The notes beneath the pieces were generated by a model. It saw only the letters and a list, made by a program, of their open reading frames with translations, was not told where the DNA came from and searched no databases. The translations under genes and the position numbers were made by a program. From Gemmatimonadales bacterium (lineage in GTDB: Bacteria; Gemmatimonadota; Gemmatimonadetes; Gemmatimonadales; GWC2-71-9): 45,146 nt of DNA. How positions within the stretch are numbered: position 1 is the first letter of the stretch; each line of letters begins with the position of its first letter. Shown here piece after piece: positions 14,507 through 23,256 of the stretch. The stretch covers positions 1 to 45,146 of the forward strand of contig JACDBX010000079.1 of assembly GCA_013694695.1 (NCBI GenBank), given 5' to 3'.

Positions 14507-17184
14507 CACTTGTTCGCCGCATCCACGGCGCGCTTCATCTGCGAGACCCAGTTGGGGATGACTCGCAGGTAGGTCGGGCTCGCCTGATCGGGACTCTGGA
14601 CATAGATGATCCCGCCGTCGTGCGAGAGGCGATTCGACCAGCCCGACGTATCGGAGAAGCGCGGGTCGCGGGCCCACACGGTGGCCGCCCCCACCGGTTC
14701 GCCGGTGTCGGGATTGACGCGCGCGAGAAACCAGACGGTGCCGAGGCGATACAGCACTTCGGACGATGAGAGGAAGAGCGGTTCGACGCCCTGCGACGCG
14801 ACCTGCCATTGGCGGCCAACATTCGGGAAGCCCGTGACCACGACGCGACCACCGACTGATGCCTGATACACCACCAACTTGGCATTAGGCGACACGCTGG
14901 CGAACCGTGCACCGGTCAGGACGGTGTCGAATGTCGGATCGGGCACAGCGGGATTGAATCGGACCACGACCGAGCCCGTCCAGTCCTGGGCGACCGCTAT
15001 TGTGTCGGCGGGCCAGCCGATCGGATCGAACACCGGCGGTGCGGCTGCCGTATCCCGGATCGTCGCTCTCGCCGCGAAGCGCGTGACGGTATCCACCGCG
15101 CCGCCAGCTCCGGGGGATCCTCGGAGGATGAACCAGCGCGCCTTGTCGCTCGCCCCGAACAGGATTTGCTGTCCATCGGGACTCCAGATCGGATGACGTA
15201 TCGCTTCGGTCCGCTGCCAGACATACCGCTGGCCATCCCGAAGGTCGTAGACCCGCAGCTCATTCAGTTCGGCACCCTGCACCACTGCTGTCAGCCAGCG
15301 CCCGTCGGTGGTGAGATCGTACCGTTGAAAGTCGCCTGCTTCGAGCGGCAGCGCCTCAGGGTCCTGGCCGGGGCGCACGCGTACGACATGACCAATCGAC
15401 GCATCGATGCCGGGGGCGAAGAGCAGCGTGCCATTCGAGGAGATGTCGAACTGACTCGACCCGAGCGGCTCACGGCGGACTCCCGAGAGCAAGCTTACCG
15501 ATCGATACGCCAGGTGCTGTTCGGCATCGTACCGTGCGGCGGAGAGTGTTCCATCAGCCGCCATCGACACGAGGTACTTCTGATCGACCACCTGGAACGC
15601 CGTGCCGGAAACGGGAGGACCCGGCGTGCCGTCGGGCTGGGCGGTCCGGATCGGCCACACCTCTCCCGATTCCGGGTTCATCACCTGTGCAGTGCCGTTG
15701 AACGAGCAGGTCAGTTCACCTGCTTCTGGATCATGTGAACCGATCGCGCACCGAGGGATGACCTTGGTGCGGGTCGTTCCGCTTCCCGGATCGATCCACC
15801 TGATCTGATAGCCGTCATCGTCGACGAGCAGGAACTGTCGGTCGGAGGCCCAACTTCCCAACCCGGCGTTCATCGCGGGCCCGAGCGATCGTGCGTCGCC
15901 ACCACCGATCGGCACCAGCCTGAGCTGACCCTCGGCGAGGAACGCCACTTCGCTGCCGTCGGGCGAGATCCGCGGAAGCGTGGCGCCAAGCGTCCCTCGC
16001 AGCGGGCGTACATCGCCGGTCTGGAGGGAACGGTACCAGAGCATGGTGGAGTCGCCGACCCCGGTGGTATAGACCGCAAACTCGCCGTTGCGGGAAATCG
16101 AGAGATTGCGGATGGCCGTACCATACGGTCCCGCGCTCGAGGCGCTGGGCGCAAAACTCATCGACGCGTTCTCGGGGAGCCCGACATCGAACACCGCAGG
16201 GCCGGAGTACGGCGCCGGGCGGAGCAGGGCCCACACGGCGAGCGCAGTTGCGCCGAGTGCGACTGCCCCGAGGGCGATGGCGACGCGTCGTGACGAAACA
16301 TGGGATGTAGCCACGGCACGCGAGGTGCTAGTGCGGGGACGGTGAAATGCGTCGTCGCGCAACGCTGCCGCGAAGTCGGCAGCGGTGGCGAAACGATCCA
16401 CGGGCAGCTTGGCGAGCGCGGTGAGGACCGCGTCTTCGACATGGTCAGGCACCGTGTCGCGCGTGGCGGTGGGTGCGGTCGGCTTCTCGGTCATCACCTT
16501 GGCGACGATTGCCTGTGCCGACGCACCGTTGAACGGTGGTTCGCCGGTGAGCATCTCGTAGAGCACGCACCCGAGCGCGTAGACATCGGTGCGGGCATCG
16601 AGATCGCGTTCGCCCATCGCCTGTTCGGGACTCATGTAGTGCGGCGTGCCGAGGGACATCCCGGTCTCGGTCATGCGGGAGCCGCCTTCACTCCGGCTCG
16701 CGGCGAGTGCGATGCCGAAGTCGGCCACCAGCGCGCGACCGTCGTGCAGCAGGATGTTCTCCGGCTTGATGTCACGGTGGATCACGCCCTGCCTGTGGGC
16801 ATAATCGAGCGCGCTGGCCACCTCGGAGGCGATCCGCACGGCATCGGGAATCGCGAGCTGCCTCTCGCGGTCGAGCCGATCGCGGAGTGATTCGCCGGTG
16901 ACATACGGCATCACGTAGTAGACCGTCCCGTCGACGGTGCCGGAATCGAACAGCGGCAGGATGTGCGGATGCTGCAGGTTCGCGGTGGTCCGAATCTCGA
17001 CCAGGAAGCGCTCGGCGCCGATCACGGCGGCGAGTTCGGGACGCAGCACCTTGATCGCGACCCGGCGATGGTGCCGGAGGTCCTGGGCGAGGTAGACCGT
17101 CGCCATGCCACCATGCCCGAGTTCGCGCTCGATGCGGTAGCGGTCGGCGAGTGCGGTGGTGAGGCGTGCGAGGACGTCGTTCAC
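14506..17184 (-). CDS. K2: membrane Ser/Thr kinase with propeller-like sensor
   Basis: 892 residues from GTG 17184, which overlaps the K3 stop (GTGA); a longer upstream frame is only antisense-like read-through. Kinase domain about 16-275: GHGGMATVYLA, VAIKVLRP (Lys 45), HRDIKPEN (Asp 138), ADFG and SPEQAMGERDLDARTD. A transmembrane helix lies near 300-322 (VAIALGAVALGATALAVWAL). The sensor half has weaker blade motifs (ISPDGSEVAFLAEG, WSPDGQQILFGAS, TTDGRWLTAVV) and is clearly different from K1. Translation is coupled to K3, so K2 is the last gene of the operon antitoxin-vapC-K3-K2. Confidence 0.92.
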   Translation of the reverse strand: MNDVLARLTTALADRYRIERELGHGGMATVYLAQDLRHHRRVAIKVLRPELAAVIGAERFLVEIRTTANLQHPHILPLFDSGTVDGTVYYVMPYVTGESLRDRLDRERQLAIPDAVRIASEVASALDYAHRQGVIHRDIKPENILLHDGRALVADFGIALAASRSEGGSRMTETGMSLGTPHYMSPEQAMGERDLDARTDVYALGCVLYEMLTGEPPFNGASAQAIVAKVMTEKPTAPTATRDTVPDHVEDAVLTALAKLPVDRFATAADFAAALRDDAFHRPRTSTSRAVATSHVSSRRVAIALGAVALGATALAVWALLRPAPYSGPAVFDVGLPENASMSFAPSASSAGPYGTAIRNLSISRNGEFAVYTTGVGDSTMLWYRSLQTGDVRPLRGTLGATLPRISPDGSEVAFLAEGQLRLVPIGGGDARSLGPAMNAGLGSWASDRQFLLVDDDGYQIRWIDPGSGTTRTKVIPRCAIGSHDPEAGELTCSFNGTAQVMNPESGEVWPIRTAQPDGTPGPPVSGTAFQVVDQKYLVSMAADGTLSAARYDAEQHLAYRSVSLLSGVRREPLGSSQFDISSNGTLLFAPGIDASIGHVVRVRPGQDPEALPLEAGDFQRYDLTTDGRWLTAVVQGAELNELRVYDLRDGQRYVWQRTEAIRHPIWSPDGQQILFGASDKARWFILRGSPGAGGAVDTVTRFAARATIRDTAAAPPVFDPIGWPADTIAVAQDWTGSVVVRFNPAVPDPTFDTVLTGARFASVSPNAKLVVYQASVGGRVVVTGFPNVGRQWQVASQGVEPLFLSSSEVLYRLGTVWFLARVNPDTGEPVGAATVWARDPRFSDTSGWSNRLSHDGGIIYVQSPDQASPTYLRVIPNWVSQMKRAVDAANK

Positions 17185-19796
17185 TTGGGGGGTGCTCCGA
17201 GCTGCTCGCGGAACTCGCGGGCCCAGTTGTGGATGACGATGGCCTTCGCTTCCCCACCGGTCTGTCGCAGCACGAGGAAGCGCGAGCCGTCCGGGCTCAC
17301 GTCGTAACTGGGATGCGTCGGTGCTGCCAGGTCCCGGCCGGGCAGTGCCACGCGGCGAGCGCCGACCAAGAACCCTCCGGCGGTGGTCACCGTGTTCGCC
17401 GTGATGCCGTTCGGTGCCCGATAGTACAGCGTACTCCCCGTCCGGTCCCATAGCGGCTCGGTGCCGCCGTCGGAGCTCACCTGCACCCGTGCTCCGGCCT
17501 GCGGAAAGGGTCGCACGTAGATCTCGAATCGCCCGCTTTCATCCGATTGGTAGGCGAGCCACTTGCCGTCGGGCGAGATGCGCGGCATCTGCTCGGACGC
17601 TGGCCCCGTAGCTATTGGCACGGGAATTCGGTCGCCCTCGAGCTGGACCGCGAAGATGTCGCGATGGCGCGCTTCGCCTGGCGGAGTGCGGACCACCAGC
17701 CACCGACTGTCCGGCGACATGATCGCTTCATTGATGTCCCATCCCGCGAAGAGGGTATCGGCCTTCGCACTGCCGTCGGCGGGCATCCACATGACGACGC
17801 TCGAGTTTCTGTCGCGTACCGACTTGTAGAGGATGCGTTGCCCGTCCGGCGTCCACTCGGGAGCGGAATTCCCGCCGGACGTCGTCATCCGCGTAAACGT
17901 CCCCGCAGCACGATCGAAAATCCACACGTCCTCGGTGTCGCCGGTGGTGATCGTGACCGCGATCTTGCGCCCATCCGGCGAGAAACGCGGTGTGTCATAT
18001 GCGGCGGCCTCATCGCGTAACGCCTCGTCGTTGCCGGCACCGGCCAAGACGATTCGCGTCGAGCCGACGCGGGGCAGGTACGCCAATGTGCCGGACGGCG
18101 AAAGCCCGACGCCGTCGACGCCGCTCGCGATCGGGAGGGCGTCGCCCGTGGCTCGCAGCTCCTTCAGATCAAAGGGCACCGCGGCCAGGTCGAGATTGGA
18201 TGTCTGGTAAACGAGGTGTCCGTGTACCATCCCGAACACACGTACGCGGGCGAGGCCAACATCAGTGACTCGCCCGTTGCCAAGTCCTATCGCGACAATC
18301 CGCGTCCCGGCGCCTGCCGACCTCGTGGAAACAAGCACGGTCTTTCCGTCGGGCAACACAAGTGGAAAGGCGGCCTGCTGCACCAAGGACGAATCGGTCG
18401 CAAGTTGTGGCGGCCCGCCCCGCGCCGGCATGGCCATCAACCCGTTGTTGGTGCCGATGAGGATCGTGTCGGGTGCGGCCCAGGCGAGTCCGAAGATCGT
18501 CCGCGCGCCGGTGCTGCCAAGCGCTTCGCTGGCACCGCCGGCGCTCGGAATTCTCCGGACTTCATTCCCTTCCACGTAGGCGAGCCACCGACCATCCGGC
18601 GAAAAGACGTAGTACCGCAGCGACTGCGCGGCGATCGTGATCTCGCCACCCAGTTCGCTCGTGCGTCGGACCACCGTGCGGTAGCCCGCGCTCCCCTGTG
18701 TCACATACGCCAGTCGATCGCCCTGCGACGAGATCACGATGGGGAAGCCCCCAACCATCAGTCGTTCACCTGGTGCGGGGTCGATCGTCATCCGGATCAC
18801 CGGGGTCTCCGGCGCGGGGCGGGGCTGGAGACGGCCCGACACCAGCAGTGCCACCGCGCTCGTCGCGACTGCCCAGGCCGCAACCTCGCGCCACGAAAGC
18901 CGTCGGAGAACGGGTACTGCCGCCGCACCGGCACCGGCCTGCAGGTATCGGTTCAGTGTTGCCGCGTCGCCCTGCCCGTTCAGCGCGCGCGCGAAGTCAC
19001 CCGCCGTGGCGAAGCGGTCCGCGGGGAGTTTCTCGAGGGCGCGCATGACCGCCGCCTCGACCTGCACCGGCACGGCCTTGCGCTGCGCCGACATGCCACG
19101 CGGTACCTCCGTGATCAGCCGCGCGACGATCGCCTGTACGCTCGGCCCCGTGAAGGGCGCTTCGCCCACCAGCGTCTCGTACGTCACCGCACCGAGCGCG
19201 TAGACATCGCTGCGCGCGTCGATGACCTTCTCGCCCATGGCCTGCTCCGGACTCATGTACTGCGGCGTGCCGAGCGAGAGGCCAGTCTGCGTCATCCGCT
19301 GGCCACCGGCACTCTGCACGGCGAGCGCGATGCCGAAATCGGCCACCAGCGCATGGCCGCCCTGGAGCAGGATGTTCTCCGGCTTGATGTCGCGATGGAT
19401 CACGCCCAGGCCGTGCGCATACCCTAGCGCATCGGCCACTTCCCGGGCAATCAGCACCGCATCATCGATCGGCAATTGCCGCTCCCGCTCCAGCCGGGTC
19501 CGCAGGGTCTCGCCCGTCACGAGCGGCATCACGTAATACAGCAATCCATCCGCCTCGCCGCTGTCGAGCAGTGGGAGGATGTGGGGATGCTGCAGCCGGG
19601 CCGTCGTGCGGATCTCGCTCAGGAAGCGCTCGCCGCCGAGGGCCGCGCCGAGGTCGGGGTGGAGGACCTTGATGGCGACGTCACGCTCGTGCTTGAGATC
19701 GTGTGCGAGATAGACGGTGGCCATGCCGCCGGCCCCGATCTCCCGCTCGACGCGGTAGCGGTCGGCCAATGCAGCGGCGAGGCGTTCCATACTCAT
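17181..19796 (-). CDS. K3: membrane Ser/Thr kinase with TolB-like propeller sensor
   Basis: 871 residues from ATG 19796. This start overlaps the stop of the upstream PIN toxin gene (ATGA), so toxin and kinase are translationally coupled. Kinase domain about 14-273: GAGGMATVYLA, VAIKVLHP (Lys 43), HRDIKPEN (Asp 136), ADFG and SPEQAMGEKVIDARSD. Transmembrane helix near 300-318 (VAAWAVATSAVALLVSG). Sensor blades include FSPDGRWLAYVEG, FSPDGRKIAVTI, WTPDGQRILYKS and ISPDGKWLAYQSDES, followed by a closing YDVSPDGSRFLVLRQ. The head resembles K4 (RLAAALADRYRVEREIG), suggesting these two are the closest pair. Confidence 0.92.
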   Translation of the reverse strand: MSMERLAAALADRYRVEREIGAGGMATVYLAHDLKHERDVAIKVLHPDLGAALGGERFLSEIRTTARLQHPHILPLLDSGEADGLLYYVMPLVTGETLRTRLERERQLPIDDAVLIAREVADALGYAHGLGVIHRDIKPENILLQGGHALVADFGIALAVQSAGGQRMTQTGLSLGTPQYMSPEQAMGEKVIDARSDVYALGAVTYETLVGEAPFTGPSVQAIVARLITEVPRGMSAQRKAVPVQVEAAVMRALEKLPADRFATAGDFARALNGQGDAATLNRYLQAGAGAAAVPVLRRLSWREVAAWAVATSAVALLVSGRLQPRPAPETPVIRMTIDPAPGERLMVGGFPIVISSQGDRLAYVTQGSAGYRTVVRRTSELGGEITIAAQSLRYYVFSPDGRWLAYVEGNEVRRIPSAGGASEALGSTGARTIFGLAWAAPDTILIGTNNGLMAMPARGGPPQLATDSSLVQQAAFPLVLPDGKTVLVSTRSAGAGTRIVAIGLGNGRVTDVGLARVRVFGMVHGHLVYQTSNLDLAAVPFDLKELRATGDALPIASGVDGVGLSPSGTLAYLPRVGSTRIVLAGAGNDEALRDEAAAYDTPRFSPDGRKIAVTITTGDTEDVWIFDRAAGTFTRMTTSGGNSAPEWTPDGQRILYKSVRDRNSSVVMWMPADGSAKADTLFAGWDINEAIMSPDSRWLVVRTPPGEARHRDIFAVQLEGDRIPVPIATGPASEQMPRISPDGKWLAYQSDESGRFEIYVRPFPQAGARVQVSSDGGTEPLWDRTGSTLYYRAPNGITANTVTTAGGFLVGARRVALPGRDLAAPTHPSYDVSPDGSRFLVLRQTGGEAKAIVIHNWAREFREQLGAPPK

Positions 19797-20227
19797 CGCT
19801 CACTCCCGATTCCGAGGGTCCGGAAACCTTCCCGGTGCGCCGCTTCCTGCAGTCGGGCATCGAACGTCACGAATCCGCCGCGAGCAGGGGTACCCGACCA
19901 TTCCAGGCCGGCGGCCAGCTGGAGCGCGTCAGCGGCACGCAGCGGATGCACCCTGAGAAGCCGAAGGGCCTGTTCGCGGACCCCGTCGCCCGGTTGAACC
20001 TCGTACCAGCTTCGGCGGAGCAGGTCGAGCAAGTTGCGGGCGGCCCGCTCCTCCCCGGCGGTGAGCAGCCCGTCGCGGTGGAGTCGGGCGATGGCGGAGC
20101 TGCACTCGATCGCCGAGCCCCACCAAACCACCATCTCAGCGTCCTCGGTGCAGAGCGCCCGCGCCGCCTCGGTACGGGGTTGCCGGAGGCAGAGCGGGAC
20201 CAGCGCCGAGGAGTCCCAGAATCTCAC
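19793..20227 (-). CDS. VapC-type PIN-domain toxin heading the K3-K2 operon
   Basis: 144 residues from a GTG at 20227 that overlaps the antitoxin stop (GTGA). PIN acids: MRFWDSSALV (Asp 5), IECSSAIARLH (Glu), LRAADALQLAAG (Asp) and FVTFDARLQEAA (Asp). It is expected to be an Mg-dependent RNase. Its stop overlaps the ATG of K3. It is unusual for a TA toxin gene to be coupled to a receptor kinase; the promoter in front of the antitoxin is the only one visible for all four genes. Confidence 0.88.
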   Translation of the reverse strand: MRFWDSSALVPLCLRQPRTEAARALCTEDAEMVVWWGSAIECSSAIARLHRDGLLTAGEERAARNLLDLLRRSWYEVQPGDGVREQALRLLRVHPLRAADALQLAAGLEWSGTPARGGFVTFDARLQEAAHREGFRTLGIGSER

Positions 20228-20517
20228 AACCCTTCCCCGCGCTCCTCGAGCAGCACTGCCAACGAACGACCCTCGGGATCAAGCGGTTGGCCCCGGTCGA
20301 AGAAGTCTGCAGGGAGGGGAGCGGAGGGAGCCCGCAACTGTCCGATGCGGAGCAGAAGCTCCCGCCGGCTGCCCTCGAAATCGTCATCCCGAACTGGGGT
20401 CAGGCGGGCGATGAGGCGGCCACGGTCCGTCACCAGGACTTCATCTCCCCGGCGGACGATGTCGAGAAAGGCGCTCAGCTTGGCCTTGAGCTCAGAGATC
20501 GATGCGGTCTTTATCAT
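20224..20517 (-). CDS. Phd/YefM-family antitoxin
   Basis: 97 residues. The N-terminal Phd pattern is clear: IKTASISELKAKLSAFLDIV, then RRGDEVLVTDRGRLIARLTP. The C-terminal tail (DFFDRGQPLDPEGRSLAVLL) should wrap the PIN toxin. The ATG lies six nt after a -10 box, with no room for a Shine-Dalgarno. Inverted repeats around the promoter are probable operators for the antitoxin. Confidence 0.88.
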   Translation of the reverse strand: MIKTASISELKAKLSAFLDIVRRGDEVLVTDRGRLIARLTPVRDDDFEGSRRELLLRIGQLRAPSAPLPADFFDRGQPLDPEGRSLAVLLEERGEGL

Positions 20518-20561
20518 ATGACCAATTTAGTCATGTCGTGATGACCGGTCAAATGACCAAT
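20518..20561 (-). promoter_or_regulatory. Leaderless promoter and operator of antitoxin-vapC-K3-K2
   Basis: On the minus strand TTGACC (20552-20547), a 17-nt spacer and TAAATT (20529-20524) end six nt before ATG 20517. Operator-like elements overlap it: ATGACCAAT at 20518-20526 and again at 20553-20561, ATGAC/GTCAT arms at 20518-20522 and 20530-20534, and the perfect palindrome TGACCGGTCA at 20542-20551. Confidence 0.62.
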
Positions 20562-20580
20562 GGTGCGGGGGGGGATGCGC

Positions 20581-23256
20581 TCATTGCTTCCCCTTGTGCT
20601 TCAACTCCTCGAACCAGTTCTCCACCACCACAAGCTGGCTGCCCATCACGTTTCCCGCGCGCTTGATCATCAAGAAGCGCTGGGCATCGCTCGAGACATC
20701 ATAGTTTCGTCGCGACACCGACTGTCGGACGTATCCGGATGCGTCGAAAAGCGTCCGCTGGCCCAGCATCGCAAAGGTCGGACTGATGGTCACCTGCGTC
20801 GCGATGAGCCGCGATTGCAGGTCGAGGTAGAACAGCTCGTTGCCCCCGGAGGCCCACCGCGGGGCCGATCCTCCCTCGGGAGATGCCTGCCATTTGGCCG
20901 TTCCCGGATCTGGGAACGGAACGACATACACCTCCAGGCGGCCACTCTCGCCCGAGACATACGCCATCCATCGCCCATCCGGTGAAAGGCTCGGTGAGTA
21001 CTCGATTTGACTCGTGGCAACAATCGGTGCGACGACGCCGCCGGCCGAGGGCCTTACGCCGAGGATATCCCCTGACCCGGCCGACGGGGTGGTGGTGCGA
21101 ACCACGAGCCATTCACCGGCCGGCGACCAGACCTGCTCCGAGATCGGTCGCTTCTCGTTCAGGACTAACGTGGCACTCGCTCCTCCGGCAATGGGGCGAA
21201 CCCAGACGTCGCCAGCGGACCCGGCCCCGGGCGCGCTCGAGATGAAACTGACCGACCTTCCATTTGCGGTCCACGCCGGTTCGTCATGCTTTTGGCTCCC
21301 GATCGACAACTTTACCGCTGGCCCCCCTGCCACCCGCTTGATCCAGATGTCGGATGTGTTCTCGTGGTGCAGCGCGACGGCGAGATACGCTCCATCGGGC
21401 GACAGAGTGGGGCTCCCGAAAGCCGCATTCCACGTGGCGTCGACCGGCTCCGATTGGCCGTTCCGCGCCACCCAGACCAGCTCGCGGCTCTCTGTCGCGT
21501 CGTCGACCGCGTAGACGAGCGTGCCCGATGCCGACACGTCGAAGTCAACCGGACCCACCATCGTGCTTGGAATCGCATCGCTCACGAGTGCCGGTGTGCC
21601 GGCCAGTGTCAGGGCGTCCTGGTCGAAGGGCACCGCCCAGAGTTTTCCGTCGGCGGTGGCGTACAGTAGCTGTCCGTTCCGGGCATACCTCGCTCTGGAG
21701 CCCTCCATGAGAGGTGTGATCCGGCCGTCCGGAACACGCGCCGCCGCGATCATTCGCTTGCCGTCCTGGTACTGGATCACGAACAGGATGGCCTTGCCGT
21801 TCGGGAGGGCCTCAGGCAGGAAGTGCGACACTTCACCGGCCGCGGTATCGACCTGCGTGAACGCCTCCAGCGGCGCACCCGGCCGGGCCTCCATCCTGCC
21901 GATCGAAATCGTGCCGTGCACGTCTTTCCACATCCGATAGAGATGCCCGTCACCACTCCACGACATCGCCTGTGGCAATCCCAGTGAATCATCCAGCATC
22001 ATTGCGGGTCCGCCGGCCAGGGCGGCCACCATGAGGCGGCCGGCAGAGAAATATCCGACGCTCAATCCGTCCGGTGAAAAGAACGGCCCCTGGGCGCGCT
22101 CGGTGGCCGGCATCGGAGTGAAGGCGAGCTCGTCCCTGCGGCGCACCAGCAGCGCGCCATTCGGGCCTCCGGTATGCACCAGCACATTGCCGTCGGGAGA
22201 AATTGCCAGTTCACCGGTCCAATCCCGGATCGAGGGGACCGCTCCGAGTGCGATCCGGTAGCGGACCACGGGCGGGGCCGGGACCGGCCGGGGGCGGAGC
22301 CACCCCCACCCAGCAGCGAGCAGTGCCAGCACCGCGACGACGGCCGTTGCACCGAAGAGTCGGTTGTTCCGCACCGACGCGCTGCCGCCGGCTCCCACCC
22401 CACCAACCGCTTGGGTCCTGAACCACGGATTGCCGAGCGCTTCAGCGAAGGCCCTGGCGCTCTCGAACCGGTCCGCCGGCAGCTTCTCCAGCGCCTTCCC
22501 CAGCGCGGCCGCCACGTTGTTCGGGACGGAGCGCCGCAGCCTGGTGACCGGTACGGGATCCTCGGTCACGATCTTCATGATGATCTGCTGCGCCGAGCCA
22601 CCGAGGTGGGGCGGTTGACCTGCCAGCATCTCGTAACAGACACTAGCCAACGAGTAAGTGTCGGCGCGGTTGCTGATCTCCTTCTCGGCCGTGGCCTGCT
22701 CGGGAGACATATAGTGCGGCGTACCGAGACTCAGTCCGGTTTCCGTCATGCGCCCACCCGCGGCGGCGCTCACGGCGAGCGCAATGCCGAAGTCGGCCAC
22801 CATCGGCCGCCCGTTGGCCAGGAGGATGTTCTCGGGCTTGATGTCGCGGTGGATCACTCCCTTGGAGTGGGCGTAGTGCAGTGCGTCGGCGACGTCGGTG
22901 GTGATCTTGACGGCTTCGTCGATGCCGAGCTGGGTCTCGCGGTCGAGCTTGGCGCGCAGCGTCTCACCGTCGATGAACGGCATCGCATACCAGAGGAAGC
23001 CGTCGGATTCGCCCGAATCGAAGAGGGGAAGGATGTGAGGATGCTGCAGCGCGGCGGTGGTCTTGATCTCGACCACGAAGCGCTCGGCGCCGAGGACGGC
23101 GGCGAGTTCTGGCTTGAGGACCTTGATGGCAACATCGCGGTCGTGCTTGAGATCCTGGGCGAGATACACCGTGGCCATGCCGCCGGCCCCGATCTCCCGC
23201 TCGACGCGGTAGCGGTCGGCCAATGCGGCGGCGAGGCGTTCGAGTGGGGCGTTCAT
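20581..23256 (-). CDS. K4: membrane Ser/Thr kinase with propeller sensor
   Basis: 891 residues from ATG 23256, overlapping the K5 stop (ATGA). Kinase domain about 16-275: GAGGMATVYLA, VAIKVLKP (Lys 45), HRDIKPEN (Asp 138), VADFGIAL and SPEQATAEKEISNRAD. A transmembrane helix follows (LFGATAVVAVLALLAAGWGW). Sensor blades: ISPDGNVLVHTGG, FSPDGLSVGYFSAG, LSPDGAYLAVAL and LSPDGRWMAYVSGESG, ending in NYDVSSDAQRFLMIK. It is the last gene of the four-kinase operon K7-K6-K5-K4; the next transcription unit's promoter begins only about 20 nt after its stop. Confidence 0.92.
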   Translation of the reverse strand: MNAPLERLAAALADRYRVEREIGAGGMATVYLAQDLKHDRDVAIKVLKPELAAVLGAERFVVEIKTTAALQHPHILPLFDSGESDGFLWYAMPFIDGETLRAKLDRETQLGIDEAVKITTDVADALHYAHSKGVIHRDIKPENILLANGRPMVADFGIALAVSAAAGGRMTETGLSLGTPHYMSPEQATAEKEISNRADTYSLASVCYEMLAGQPPHLGGSAQQIIMKIVTEDPVPVTRLRRSVPNNVAAALGKALEKLPADRFESARAFAEALGNPWFRTQAVGGVGAGGSASVRNNRLFGATAVVAVLALLAAGWGWLRPRPVPAPPVVRYRIALGAVPSIRDWTGELAISPDGNVLVHTGGPNGALLVRRRDELAFTPMPATERAQGPFFSPDGLSVGYFSAGRLMVAALAGGPAMMLDDSLGLPQAMSWSGDGHLYRMWKDVHGTISIGRMEARPGAPLEAFTQVDTAAGEVSHFLPEALPNGKAILFVIQYQDGKRMIAAARVPDGRITPLMEGSRARYARNGQLLYATADGKLWAVPFDQDALTLAGTPALVSDAIPSTMVGPVDFDVSASGTLVYAVDDATESRELVWVARNGQSEPVDATWNAAFGSPTLSPDGAYLAVALHHENTSDIWIKRVAGGPAVKLSIGSQKHDEPAWTANGRSVSFISSAPGAGSAGDVWVRPIAGGASATLVLNEKRPISEQVWSPAGEWLVVRTTTPSAGSGDILGVRPSAGGVVAPIVATSQIEYSPSLSPDGRWMAYVSGESGRLEVYVVPFPDPGTAKWQASPEGGSAPRWASGGNELFYLDLQSRLIATQVTISPTFAMLGQRTLFDASGYVRQSVSRRNYDVSSDAQRFLMIKRAGNVMGSQLVVVENWFEELKHKGKQ

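Noticed and set aside
17184-17451. 89-codon N-terminal extension of K2 (and similar ones on K4 and K5)
   Set aside because: The extension lies antiphase over the end of the upstream kinase gene; the GTG or ATG overlapping the upstream stop matches the other family heads exactly.
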